DNA from: Candidatus Aegiribacteria sp.
Lineage (GTDB): Bacteria > Fermentibacterota > Fermentibacteria > Fermentibacterales > JCC-6
Direction of reading: 5' to 3'
Length of the DNA: 51,247 bases
NCBI GenBank assembly: GCA_030620995.1
Contig: JAUXIK010000015.1
Location: 1-51,247, forward strand
Below the pieces are notes generated by a model, which was not told where the DNA came from, ran no database searches, and was given only the letters and a program-made list of their open reading frames with translations. How positions within the stretch are numbered: position 1 is the stretch's first letter; every line of letters starts with the position of its first letter. Positions 42,962 to 51,247 of this stretch are shown piece by piece. A program made the position numbers and the translations under genes.

Positions 42962-44569
42962 ATGAAAAAGCTGGTGGTGATTTTCCTGCTCTTATGCTTT
43001 GTTTCCTTTTCTCACGCTGATCCGCCTTCAAGTTATGATCTGCGCGATGTCTTCGGCGAAAACTACGTAACTTCCGTAAAAAGCCAGCAGGGAGGCACGT
43101 GCTGGACCTTTGGAGCAATGTCAGCCATTGAGGGAAATCTGATGATTACAGGTGCCTGGACAGCGGCGGGAGAGACCGGTGAGCCTGATCTTGCTGAATA
43201 CCATCTCGACTGGTGGAACGGTTTCAACCAGTTCAACAACGATGATACAGACCCTCCCACCGGCGGAGGACTTGAAGTGCATCAGGGAGGTGATTACCTT
43301 GTGACTGCAGCCTATCTCACCAGGAGCGAGGGAGCCGTTAGAAACATTGACGGGCAGTCCTATTCAACTCCTCCAGACAGATATCTGGCAAGTTATCATT
43401 ATTATTATCCGAGGACTATCGCGTGGTACACCGCGGGAGAAAATCTGGAGAATATTAATGTCATCAAGCAGGTCATTATGGATCACGGAGTCATTGGAAC
43501 GTGCATGTGCTACAGCGGCAGCTTCATGTCAGGTTATATTCACTATCAGCCGCCATCCAGCACACTTGACCCGAACCATGCCGTATCAATCATAGGCTGG
43601 GATGACGCGAAGGTGACACAGGCTCCGCAGCCCGGAGCCTGGCTTTGCAAGAACAGCTGGGGCACCGGCTGGGGATTTGACGGATTCTTCTGGATATCCT
43701 ATTACGACAAGCACTGCTGCCAGAATCCTACAATGGGCGCTATTTCTCTTCGCGATGTAGAATTTCTTGAATACTCGAATATTTACTACCACGATTACCA
43801 CGGATGGAGAGACACTCTTCTGACAGCAACAGAGGCATTCAATGCTTTCGTAGCTGAAAATTATGAAACGGTGGAAGCGGTCAGTTTTTTCACTGCTGTG
43901 GACAATGCTGATTATACGGTTAAGATCTTCGATACTTTCTCCGGAGGAGAACTGCTTAATGAACTCTCGAGTGAAAGCGGTACCGCTTCATACACCGGCT
44001 TTCATACCATTGATCTTTCAACTGCGGTATATTTCGATACCGGGTGCAGTTTTTATGTTTACCTGGAACTTTCAGACGGAGGACAGCCCTTCGGCTGTAC
44101 TTCAGATGTTCCTGTACTGCTCGGAGCGAGCTGCAAAACGATCGTGGAATCATCCGCAAGCCCGGGTGAGAGCTTCTACCTTGACGGCTCGACCTGGACA
44201 GACCTTACAACGGTGGATACCACTGGTAATTTCTGCATAAAGGCTTTGAGCAATTTCTATGTGAGCATTGAGGATGAAGATACTGTTCCTTCTGTTCTTT
44301 CATTGAATCCTCTCTATCCGAATCCCTTCTCCGCGCAGGTTGCCATACCCTTCAGCCTTGCTTCAGCCGGATTTGCGGAAATCTCTGTTTACGACCTCTC
44401 TGGAAGACAGATTAAGATCATTGCCGAACAGGAATTTATGGCCGGGGAACATACAGTCATTTGGCAGGGAAGGAACTCCAACGGAAATCCCGCAGCTTCC
44501 GGAGTTTATTTCGTACGTATCTGGACCGAAGCCGGTTCCGTAACCAGGCAGGTTATGCTTATCAGATAG
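42962..44569 (+). CDS. Papain-like (C1A) peptidase, T9SS cargo
   Basis: 535 residues, GGAGG then ATG, signal [19 protein letters not shown]. Catalytic residues are all present: Gln43 and Cys47 ([11 protein letters not shown]), His206 ([14 protein letters not shown]), Asn231 ([11 protein letters not shown]). There is no recognisable inhibitory propeptide, since the catalytic domain begins ~20 residues after the signal. Residues ~265-430 are an extra beta domain, then a T9SS sorting domain ([33 protein letters not shown]). A secreted cysteine protease. Confidence 0.93.
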   Translation: MKKLVVIFLLLCFVSFSHADPPSSYDLRDVFGENYVTSVKSQQGGTCWTFGAMSAIEGNLMITGAWTAAGETGEPDLAEYHLDWWNGFNQFNNDDTDPPTGGGLEVHQGGDYLVTAAYLTRSEGAVRNIDGQSYSTPPDRYLASYHYYYPRTIAWYTAGENLENINVIKQVIMDHGVIGTCMCYSGSFMSGYIHYQPPSSTLDPNHAVSIIGWDDAKVTQAPQPGAWLCKNSWGTGWGFDGFFWISYYDKHCCQNPTMGAISLRDVEFLEYSNIYYHDYHGWRDTLLTATEAFNAFVAENYETVEAVSFFTAVDNADYTVKIFDTFSGGELLNELSSESGTASYTGFHTIDLSTAVYFDTGCSFYVYLELSDGGQPFGCTSDVPVLLGASCKTIVESSASPGESFYLDGSTWTDLTTVDTTGNFCIKALSNFYVSIEDEDTVPSVLSLNPLYPNPFSAQVAIPFSLASAGFAEISVYDLSGRQIKIIAEQEFMAGEHTVIWQGRNSNGNPAASGVYFVRIWTEAGSVTRQVMLIR

Positions 44570-44581
44570 GATATCAGGAAG

Positions 44582-45940
44582 TCAGGGGGCATTGCTAATA
44601 GTGTCCCCTGATTCCAGCAATTGTCTTATCTTATTCAGCTTCGATTCCAGGAGCTTCTCGTTAATCGCTTCAGTGACAAGACGCAGATAGGGTTCGGTAT
44701 TGGAAGGTCTTATACTGAACCACCAGTCGGGAAATTCAATTCTATATCCATCAAAGTCATAAATCGCGTCCGGATTCTCTTTTGAAGTGAAGTAGTTTTT
44801 CAGACTTTCCATTGCCGCCTCTTTATCATCAATCCTGAAGTTGACTTCTCCGGAGTTCGCATAAGTCGAAATTGAATCGATCAGAGATGAGAATGTTCTT
44901 CCTCTTTCTTTTAACTGCACCGCGATATTCAGAACAAGAAGCGCTGCAAGCATACCGGAATCGCAGTTGAAGAATTCACTGAAATAGTAATGACCCGCCA
45001 GCTCTCCTCCATAAATCGCTTTCAGTTCCTTCATTTTCATCTTGGCATTGGAATGACCGACTTTCCACATGAACGACCGTCCTCCAAGTTTTTCAATGTA
45101 CTCGATGACAGCACGGGACGTTCTTATATCACAAAGAACGTATCCTTTATTTTTCTGAAGATAGTGGAGTCCGAGAACGGCAGTGATCAGATCAGGACGA
45201 ACAAATCGTCCCCTGTCATCGACAAACATGACCCTGTCCGCGTCACCGTCAAAAATAACTCCTATATCCAGTTCTTTTCCTATCACCAGGTTTTTCAAGT
45301 CTTCGGTGTTCTTTTCATCCAGAGGATTAGGAGGGTGGTTTGGAAAAGTGCCATCCAGAATGTCGTAAATGACCTCCGGGGTAGATCCAAAAAGATCACC
45401 CACAAGTATTGAAGCCATTCCGTTGGAGCAGTCAATTCCGAATTTCAGATCAGTATAATCTCCGCGGAACTTATTCAGAAACGACAGATATTCGTCCTTT
45501 ATATTCGGCAGTTCAATTACCTTACCCTTGAGTTCAGACGGTTCTGCATCTTCATTCTCAACCATTGCCTCCAGCTCTTTCAGACCCGAATCGTATCCGA
45601 CAGGAAGAGCACCTCCTCGTGAAATTTTCAAACCATTGTATTCTCCGGGATTATGCGAAGCGGTAATCTGAACTGAGGCTTTAAATCCATGTGTAGCTGT
45701 CGCAAAGTAAACCATTGGAGTTGTTGCAAGTCCCATGTTGAAAACGTCTGCTCCTGCATCTGTGATACCTTTGACGAGATTCTGAAACAGCTCGGGTGTC
45801 GATTCCCTGCAATCGTAACCGACCAGAACTCTCTCTGCTGAAAGAAGTCCTGGAAGGAAGAATCCTATCCTGTAAACTGTCGCCCCATTAAAATCTTTAC
45901 CGTAAACTCCCCTGATATCGTATGCCTTGAATGCTTTCAA
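44582..45940 (-). CDS. manB: Phosphomannomutase/phosphoglucomutase
   Basis: 452 residues with a TTG start at 45940 (AGAGG upstream; it follows the YbhN stop by 1 bp). Alpha-D-phosphohexomutase with all four motifs: TASHNP (phosphoserine), DGDADR (Mg site), GELAGHYYF (sugar loop) and RPSNTEPYLRL (phosphate loop). Interconverts hexose 1- and 6-phosphates, feeding nucleotide-sugar and cell-surface glycan synthesis. Confidence 0.94.
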   Translation of the reverse strand: MKAFKAYDIRGVYGKDFNGATVYRIGFFLPGLLSAERVLVGYDCRESTPELFQNLVKGITDAGADVFNMGLATTPMVYFATATHGFKASVQITASHNPGEYNGLKISRGGALPVGYDSGLKELEAMVENEDAEPSELKGKVIELPNIKDEYLSFLNKFRGDYTDLKFGIDCSNGMASILVGDLFGSTPEVIYDILDGTFPNHPPNPLDEKNTEDLKNLVIGKELDIGVIFDGDADRVMFVDDRGRFVRPDLITAVLGLHYLQKNKGYVLCDIRTSRAVIEYIEKLGGRSFMWKVGHSNAKMKMKELKAIYGGELAGHYYFSEFFNCDSGMLAALLVLNIAVQLKERGRTFSSLIDSISTYANSGEVNFRIDDKEAAMESLKNYFTSKENPDAIYDFDGYRIEFPDWWFSIRPSNTEPYLRLVTEAINEKLLESKLNKIRQLLESGDTISNAP

Positions 45941-45941
45941 T

Positions 45942-47030
45942 TCAAACCTCTTCTGAATTACTTGTGCTGTCTACGGCAGTGTTTACGGTTTCTGTTCTTC
46001 GAATCGCTTTCAGAACAGTAAACACTCCCAGAATTACTGGAATATAGAGCAGGAAAAATCTCTGCAGAAGCGTGAATAATGGAAGAAGATTCCTTGATAT
46101 TATAGAACTCATCAATGCAGCGGTTGTAAGCTCCGCTACTCCACTGGCTCCCGGGCTCGGGGCAAAATAGGATATAAAGAAAATAATCATGTGTATTGCG
46201 ATCACATCCATATATCCACCGGTTCCGCCTATCCCTCTCATAATGAAGTATGCAAGTGTAAACTTGTTCAGGTACAGCACTCCTGTGAGCACGAAGCTTT
46301 GTAAAACTACCAGTAATTCCTTGTTAAAAAATAATTTACAGGCATCTCCATAATGTTCTACAAATCTGCTGAACCATTCTCGTAGAGCCTCTGCCTTTTT
46401 TGCTATCTTTGGGATTCTTGTAAAGAATCCTGTCAGATAATTGAAGAATCGTTCAAAAATCGACGGTTTCAGCAACGCTGTCAGGACAACTATGAACTGA
46501 AGGCAGAACACCACAAAACCCGCTACGATCAAGTGATTCACAACTTTCGATGAAAAGCTTCCTCCAAGAAACAGAAGCGCTCCGCCTGAGGCAATGATAA
46601 AGAAAACAATAGTTGACAGAAAATTGATAACACCAATCGACATTCCCCTTGCAACAGATATACCCCCCTGGTGCAGAATGAAGAGCTGTGCCGGACCACC
46701 GCCTGTCTGTGACGGAGTAACCGCGCCCATGAAGATATTGGCAAGATTTGCCCTGAAGCTCAGCCATGTCCTTGTGCCTGGTCTCAGCTTGCGGGTGAAG
46801 ACATGAATCCTCAGGCCCCCTAGCCAGAGGTCAAGGAAGGACAAAGGGAATATCAAAAGAAGATATACAGGCTTCAGATTTAAAAAAGCTTTAAGGGAAT
46901 TCTCTGTATTCGAGTAGAGGAAAATACCTGCAAGTGCTGCTATTGAAATGAAGAGAAAGAGGTAAATACCCTTTCTAATTGTCTTCCTGTTGAATATCCT
47001 GCCTGTATCCTCCAGGTCGAATCCAGGCAT
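45942..47030 (-). CDS. YbhN/AglD-type flippase-like membrane protein
   Basis: 362 residues, about eight membrane helices with the LPG-synthase-TM/UPF0104 pattern: NIFMGAVTPSQTGGGPAQLF, YFAPSPGASGVAELTTAAL. Family members move lipid-linked or lipid head groups across the inner membrane. It lies between the kinase gene (10 bp) and the hexomutase gene. Confidence 0.88.
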   Translation of the reverse strand: MPGFDLEDTGRIFNRKTIRKGIYLFLFISIAALAGIFLYSNTENSLKAFLNLKPVYLLLIFPLSFLDLWLGGLRIHVFTRKLRPGTRTWLSFRANLANIFMGAVTPSQTGGGPAQLFILHQGGISVARGMSIGVINFLSTIVFFIIASGGALLFLGGSFSSKVVNHLIVAGFVVFCLQFIVVLTALLKPSIFERFFNYLTGFFTRIPKIAKKAEALREWFSRFVEHYGDACKLFFNKELLVVLQSFVLTGVLYLNKFTLAYFIMRGIGGTGGYMDVIAIHMIIFFISYFAPSPGASGVAELTTAALMSSIISRNLLPLFTLLQRFFLLYIPVILGVFTVLKAIRRTETVNTAVDSTSNSEEV

Positions 47031-47040
47031 CTGCTTATTT

Positions 47041-49773
47041 TCATTTACTGAGGACAGAACGAATTTCTCGTTTCAGTGTTAATATTTTAAATGGTTTTGT
47101 GAGCCTTCCGGAAAAACCATAATCGGAGAAGTTAGATATCACAGGATTATTTGAATATCCAGTGGATACAATTGCTTTTATTTCAGGATCTATTTCCCTG
47201 AGATATTTGATTACTTCTTCCCCGCCCATTCCTCCGGGTATGGTTAAATCCATAATCACAATATCGAATGGTTTCCCGCAGGACATCTGTTTTTTATATA
47301 AGGATATTGCCTCTGCTCCATTCTCACACTCTTCCACGCTGTGTCCGAGGATTTCAAGCATACCAGTCAGTACATCTCTTATGCCGGGGTTGTCGTCCAT
47401 TACCAGAATATGCATTGAATCTTCAACGGGTTCTTGATTCTCAATATCTTCTGTTTCCGCTTCTTCAATGAAAACACCAGATGCAATCGGCAGGTATACA
47501 GCGAATTCAGCTCCTTTGCCCTGTTCGGAAAAGACCCGAATAGTGCCCGAGTGCCTGGAAATAATGGAATAGCACATAGAAAGACCCAATCCTGTGCCGC
47601 CTGGTTTCGTTGTGAAGTAAGGATTGAAGATCTTCGAAAGATTCTCGGAGGATATCCCTTCGCCTAAATCCTTTATTGAAGTAAGGACATAACTGCCTGT
47701 CTTCAAATTATTTTCATCTTCCAGAATTTCCACATTTCTGCAGGTTATCTTTACTATTCCGCCATCCGGCATAGCTTGAATTGAATTCAGGACTATGTTC
47801 TTTATAACCTGAGAGATCTGTTCAACATCAATTTCAACAAAATCAAGATTATCGTCAATGTCGAATTCCGCCAATATACTGGACCCTCTTAATGCAAACT
47901 GTGCTGCCGTGCGAACGATATTTTTTAAATCAACTCTCTTCTTTACGGGAACTCCGCCTTTTGAGAATGTAAGAAGCTGTCTTGCCAGATCAGCAGCGTC
48001 ATCTATTGCTGCTTCTGCCAGAAGCAGCCGTTTGTGGTTCTCTTTTTCATCCGTTCCGGATATAATGAGTGAAATGTTTCCCTGAATGCTCATCAGGAGA
48101 TTGTTGAAATCGTGCGCTATACCACCGGCCAGGTTTCCTATTGATTCCAGATTCTCAATCTTCTGCTGATCTTCCTCCATTTTGCGCTGATCCGTTATAT
48201 CTCTGATTATTCCTTCAATGTACTCAATTTTTCCACTGCTTCCGACTATTCCTTTTGCTGAAATGGAAGCAAGAAAGGTGGTTCCATCTGTCTTCTTCAG
48301 CTCAGCTTCGAAGTTCTCCACAATCTCATCACGCTGGATCTTTTCAATTAGTTCCCGTCTTCTCTTAATATCAACATAAAGTTCCTTAACACTGATATTT
48401 CCGAGATCTTCGACACCCGCAATCTTGAACATTTTGAACATCTCAGGGTTAGCTGAGAGAATGCGACCTCCTGGTTCCGTCGTGGACCGGTATACGGCAA
48501 CCGGTACGTTCCTGGAAAGTTCTCTGTACTTGTCTCCTGTTACTTCGAGCTCTTCCCTGGTCTTGAATGATTCGGTGAGGTCTGCCGTCAGCGTAACGAC
48601 TTTATCCACTTCTCCATCTAAAGCCTTGAGAGCGTAAAAGTGTTGAGAAATCCATTCAGTTCCTTCAGGATAAGGGTTAAGAAGCCTGAGTTGTGGGATG
48701 TAAAGTTCTCCACCCTTGTGATATATTTCCTCTACCGCCCTTATGTAATCCCCCAGATAGGAATCCCTGTCATCCATTTTGAGTTCAGTCCTGGGGTTCA
48801 TTTTTTCCAGCTGATCTTTCTTCGTTTTTCTCCAGATTTTTCTCCAGGCTTCGTTTGCCATCAACAGTGTTCCATTTCTGTCGTGAACAGAAATTCCAAT
48901 CGGTGAATTCTCTATCAATGTTTCCAGAAAATCGTGGTTTTCCTGCAGTTCCTTCTCAATCTCTTTACGCTCCGAAAGCTCTCTTATAGAAATGAAAACT
49001 GCATGACTGTCACGGTACTTGATTCCGACCGTTGACAGTTCTCCCTGAAAATATTTTTTTCCCTTACGTATTCTAGCTTCAAAAATTGGAGTTTTCTTTG
49101 TGCCGTTTCTTTCTGACCTGACTATTGAGAGCAGCTTGCTCCTGTCATCTTTATGAAACAGCATAATGGGATTGACAGAGTAAATATGTTCGCGAGTCTG
49201 GTCGGTCATATTACAGAAACTGGTATTCGTGAAAAGTACTCTGTCCTTACTGCAGATCAGAATTCCATCTCTCGTATTCTCAATGGCAGCGCGATATCTT
49301 TCTTCGCTCTCTGCTGCCTTCGTTTGAGCTTGAATCACTTCAGAGAGATCTTTAAGTACTACTATTCTATCTGTGGTTCCTGGAATGAATCCAACTTTTG
49401 CCTGCATCAGTCTGGATTCTTTCCCTGGAAGGATCATACGAAGGCTGTACGTTGATGGAAAATCTTCTGATTTCCCTGATTTGTCAAAGAAGTATCTTGT
49501 AACGCGTTCGATATCCTCTTCAGCAACAAACCTGGACCAGTTTACTTTACCAGTCAATTCACCTGTACTGAATCCCACGGTTTTCTCAAACTGCAAATTT
49601 ACGAATTGGATAATTCCATCTTTATCAACTATAACAACGAGATTATCAAGAAGATAAAGAATTGTTTCAAGAACTATTTTTCGTGAATTCAGTTCTTTTT
49701 CAAGCTCTGACATCTTTGTTTTAACAGATTCAAGATGTTTCAGTATTCGATCAGTATCTTCATTCTTATTCAT
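47041..49773 (-). CDS. Multi-PAS hybrid sensor histidine kinase
   Basis: 910 residues, no membrane segment. N-terminal coiled coil (~10-35), four PAS domains (~35-150, ~158-270, ~282-405, ~415-535), HisKA with the phospho-His in AGGIAHDFNNLL (around 557), HATPase (N-box-like IKNIVLNSIQAMPDGG, G boxes DLGEGIS and PGGTGLGLSM), and a C-terminal receiver (HILVMDDNPGIRD, IVIMDLTIPGGMGG, KPF). A soluble sensor, probably of a small molecule or redox signal. No DNA-binding response regulator is near. Ribosome site weak. Confidence 0.93.
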   Translation of the reverse strand: MNKNEDTDRILKHLESVKTKMSELEKELNSRKIVLETILYLLDNLVVIVDKDGIIQFVNLQFEKTVGFSTGELTGKVNWSRFVAEEDIERVTRYFFDKSGKSEDFPSTYSLRMILPGKESRLMQAKVGFIPGTTDRIVVLKDLSEVIQAQTKAAESEERYRAAIENTRDGILICSKDRVLFTNTSFCNMTDQTREHIYSVNPIMLFHKDDRSKLLSIVRSERNGTKKTPIFEARIRKGKKYFQGELSTVGIKYRDSHAVFISIRELSERKEIEKELQENHDFLETLIENSPIGISVHDRNGTLLMANEAWRKIWRKTKKDQLEKMNPRTELKMDDRDSYLGDYIRAVEEIYHKGGELYIPQLRLLNPYPEGTEWISQHFYALKALDGEVDKVVTLTADLTESFKTREELEVTGDKYRELSRNVPVAVYRSTTEPGGRILSANPEMFKMFKIAGVEDLGNISVKELYVDIKRRRELIEKIQRDEIVENFEAELKKTDGTTFLASISAKGIVGSSGKIEYIEGIIRDITDQRKMEEDQQKIENLESIGNLAGGIAHDFNNLLMSIQGNISLIISGTDEKENHKRLLLAEAAIDDAADLARQLLTFSKGGVPVKKRVDLKNIVRTAAQFALRGSSILAEFDIDDNLDFVEIDVEQISQVIKNIVLNSIQAMPDGGIVKITCRNVEILEDENNLKTGSYVLTSIKDLGEGISSENLSKIFNPYFTTKPGGTGLGLSMCYSIISRHSGTIRVFSEQGKGAEFAVYLPIASGVFIEEAETEDIENQEPVEDSMHILVMDDNPGIRDVLTGMLEILGHSVEECENGAEAISLYKKQMSCGKPFDIVIMDLTIPGGMGGEEVIKYLREIDPEIKAIVSTGYSNNPVISNFSDYGFSGRLTKPFKILTLKREIRSVLSK

Positions 49774-50070
49774 TTTTTCACCAGGTTTTCTTGAGTAATT
49801 TCAGCTGATAACAGTTTTTCATTACTCCTGGTTCCAGAACAATTCTCCTGCGAGTAGATCTAAAGAATTTAATAATACAACTTATTAGTAAAAAAAGACT
49901 ATTACATATAAAGCTAAATATATAGGTAACAGAAGTCTCCGTCATATAGAAATTTTCTTCCTTTTCGAATTTTCTTCATCTCCTCAGCAACAATTAGTTC
50001 ATATTCAAAAGGATTTGTTAATAAATTGACAGCAGTACTTTCCCAATCAATCCAGTCCCTGAAGACGAAC
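49774..50070. other. Intergenic region before padR
   Basis: AT-rich, divergent spacer between the kinase and padR genes. A TTGACA at 50026-50031 has no matching -10. No RNA gene or repeat recognised. Confidence 0.5.
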
Positions 50071-50122
50071 TTGACATCCAGTTATCTGTTATTATCATCT
50101 AGGTGCTGTATGCACTTAGATG
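50071..50122 (+). promoter_or_regulatory. padR promoter and overlapping dyad operator
   Basis: TTGACA (50071-50076), 16-bp spacer, TATCAT (50093-50098). A 27-bp dyad begins at the end of the -10: CATCTAGGTGC (50096-50106) and its mirror GCACTTAGATG (50112-50122), which covers the start site. The placement is that of an autorepressor site and PadR proteins typically bind such dyads. Confidence 0.72.
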
Positions 50123-50133
50123 GAAGGAACACT

Positions 50134-50553
50134 ATGCAGCGAAGGGGAAGAAGGGGATATGGAGCACAGGGTGGATGCAGACGAAGAATCGGAAGGTTTC
50201 TTGAACCGTGCCTTCTTTTACTGCTTCATGCCGGAGAATCGCACGGTTACGAGCTTCTTGAAAACCTTAACCGCTTCGGATTCGGCGGAAATCCAGCTGA
50301 TTCCAGTACTATTTACAGAATCCTAAGAAGCCTCGAGGAGAGAGGATTCGTTACATCAATGTGGTCCGAAGGCGACTCGGGTCCTGCCAGAAGAGTCTAC
50401 ACTCTCACGGAAGAGGGTAATGTCTACCTTGATACCTGGGTTACGGATCTTGAGGAAACTGACAGAATTCTGCACAGTTTTTTCAGTGAATATCACAATC
50501 ATATGGAAATCCATCATGCAAACGATGGAGAAACAGGAAAGAGAAAGGAGTAA
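50134..50553 (+). CDS. PadR-family transcriptional regulator
   Basis: 139 residues from ATG 50134 (AAGGA upstream; a longer frame to 50026 lacks support). wHTH: LLLLLHAGESHGYELLENLNR and the helix SSTIYRILRSLEERGFV, wing RRVYTLTEEG, then a C-terminal dimer helix. Cys/Arg/Gly-rich N-terminal tail (MQRRGRRGYGAQGGCRR). It probably represses its own operon via the dyad upstream, responding to an unknown ligand. Confidence 0.93.
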   Translation: MQRRGRRGYGAQGGCRRRIGRFLEPCLLLLLHAGESHGYELLENLNRFGFGGNPADSSTIYRILRSLEERGFVTSMWSEGDSGPARRVYTLTEEGNVYLDTWVTDLEETDRILHSFFSEYHNHMEIHHANDGETGKRKE

Positions 50554-50555
50554 TC

Positions 50556-50897
50556 ATGCCGGCAGGAGATGGAAGCGGCCCTCGTGGCGAGGGGCCTTTG
50601 ACGGGAAGAGCAATGGGAAGGTGTGCTGGTTTTCCAGCAGACGGATATGATTCTGCTCCCGGAAGGGGAGCGGGAAGAGGATTTGTCAGATATGGTCGGG
50701 GAGGTGGAAGAGGCTATAGGAACCGTTTCTACGAAACAGGTCTGCCGCTCTGGCGTAGATATCCGCAGTACGATCCTCCGGGAAATCCTGAATTCGTTGA
50801 GACGGATTCCCTGAAGAGACAGGTACAGAATGTAGCGGATACTCTTGAGTATATTGCCAGCCGCGTCAAGCAGCTTATAGAACGAAGAAAGGGATAA
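50556..50897 (+). CDS. DUF5320 family protein
   Basis: 113 residues. Gly/Arg-rich N-terminal part with the family opening MPAGDGSGPRGEGPLTGR-x-MGRC, and a C-terminal coiled coil (SLKRQVQNVADTLEYIASRV). Small proteins of this type travel with NifX-like and MinD-like genes in anaerobes; function unknown. It follows padR by 2 bp. Confidence 0.88.
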   Translation: MPAGDGSGPRGEGPLTGRAMGRCAGFPADGYDSAPGRGAGRGFVRYGRGGGRGYRNRFYETGLPLWRRYPQYDPPGNPEFVETDSLKRQVQNVADTLEYIASRVKQLIERRKG

Positions 50898-50906
50898 TAG
50901 AATTAG

Positions 50907-51247
50907 ATGAAAGTAATAGTCAGTTCACAGGGGAAGGATCTTGATTCAAAGATAAGTCCCGTTTTTGGAAGAGCTCAATGGTTCATTCTGGTTGACACAG
51001 ATGATATGTCACATGAGTCCTATGAAAACCCTTCTACAAGCCAGAGCAGCGGAGCAGGCATAATGGCTGCTCAGTTCGTTCTTAAGAAAGGCCCGGCTTC
51101 TGTTCTGAGTGCTAACGTAGGTCCAAACGCGTTTGAAGTTCTCCAGACCGGTTCGGTATCATGCTACATAGCGAAAAGCGGAACGGTGAAGGAAACTGTA
51201 GAAGCTTTCATGAATAAAGAACTCGAGAAAATGGGATCAGCTACGGC
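50907..51247 (+). CDS. NifX/NifB-like Fe-Mo cluster-binding protein (3' cut)
   Basis: Partial: 113 complete codons, cut by the window end. The dinitrogenase iron-molybdenum cofactor-binding fold: MKVIVSSQGKDLDSKISPVF, GRAQWFILVD, SGAGIMAAQFVLKKG, NVGPNAFEVL. In anaerobes such proteins take part in Mo-Cu or Fe-Mo cluster handling (orange-protein type). Nine bases after the DUF5320 stop, in the same operon. More genes, for example MinD-like ATPases, would be expected downstream. Confidence 0.9.
   Translation, partial: MKVIVSSQGKDLDSKISPVFGRAQWFILVDTDDMSHESYENPSTSQSSGAGIMAAQFVLKKGPASVLSANVGPNAFEVLQTGSVSCYIAKSGTVKETVEAFMNKELEKMGSAT

Noticed and set aside
44582..44611. Hairpin TCAGGGG...CCCCTGA as a terminator between convergent genes
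   Set aside because: It lies within the coding end of the hexomutase gene with a long 16-base loop and has no T-tract.
1..51247. CRISPR array, rRNA, intact tRNA, or prophage
   Set aside because: I saw no evenly spaced identical repeats with unique spacers, no rRNA motifs, no complete tRNA fold and no phage structural genes.

Overview
The window looks like a chromosomal segment of an uncultured anaerobe of the FCB superphylum. The evidence is at least five secreted proteins that end in a type IX secretion (T9SS type A) sorting domain (PNPF plus DLSGR or DISGR motifs near the C-terminus), many FCB-style lipoproteins with Fn3 or beta-propeller domains, and a complete sodium-pumping methylmalonyl-CoA decarboxylase operon. 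A lineage such as Candidatus Fermentibacterota/Aegiribacteria would fit, but that is inference; there is no rRNA or marker protein here to place it.

Bases 1-13,500 are an accessory, repeat-rich zone. It holds a complete ISNCY-like insertion sequence with terminal repeats and a 6-bp target duplication, a MNT-HEPN toxin-antitoxin pair, an AAA_14/DUF4143 ATPase with its own palindrome-bearing promoter, several secreted or lipid-anchored surface proteins, and six decayed copies of a ~100-bp sequence that on the minus strand encodes the C-terminal tail of one unidentified protein. Bases 13,500-21,550 continue with exported proteins (a C25-like peptidase, lipoproteins, an SPFH membrane protein), a nitronate monooxygenase, and a radical-SAM/methyltransferase pair whose radical-SAM gene is cut by one in-frame amber codon.

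Bases 21,545-28,789 (all minus strand) are housekeeping and energy metabolism: a SpoU RNA methyltransferase, a nucleotide-sugar epimerase, and an operon running B12-binding mutase subunit, MeaB chaperone, methylmalonyl-CoA epimerase, and the four subunits of a biotin-dependent Na+-translocating decarboxylase. Together these take succinyl-CoA to propionyl-CoA while exporting Na+, but the large mutase subunit must be encoded elsewhere. Divergently, a sequence-divergent PRPP synthetase and a 995-residue GNAT-fusion protein follow.

Bases 33,127-40,000 contain surface proteins (FG-GAP propeller, calcineurin-like phosphatase), a VapBC pair, TadA, aminopeptidase P and a nitroreductase, punctuated by a palindromic repeat family whose copies overlap gene ends. 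TldE and TldD, a papain-like T9SS cargo protease, a histidine kinase/YbhN/phosphohexomutase operon, and a PadR-DUF5320-NifX-like cluster (cut by the window end) complete the segment.

The observations most worth following are the minus-strand C-terminal-tail repeat family, the perfect 26-bp inverted repeats that supply stop codons, the amber-interrupted radical-SAM gene and the giant GNAT fusion. No CRISPR array, rRNA or intact tRNA was seen.
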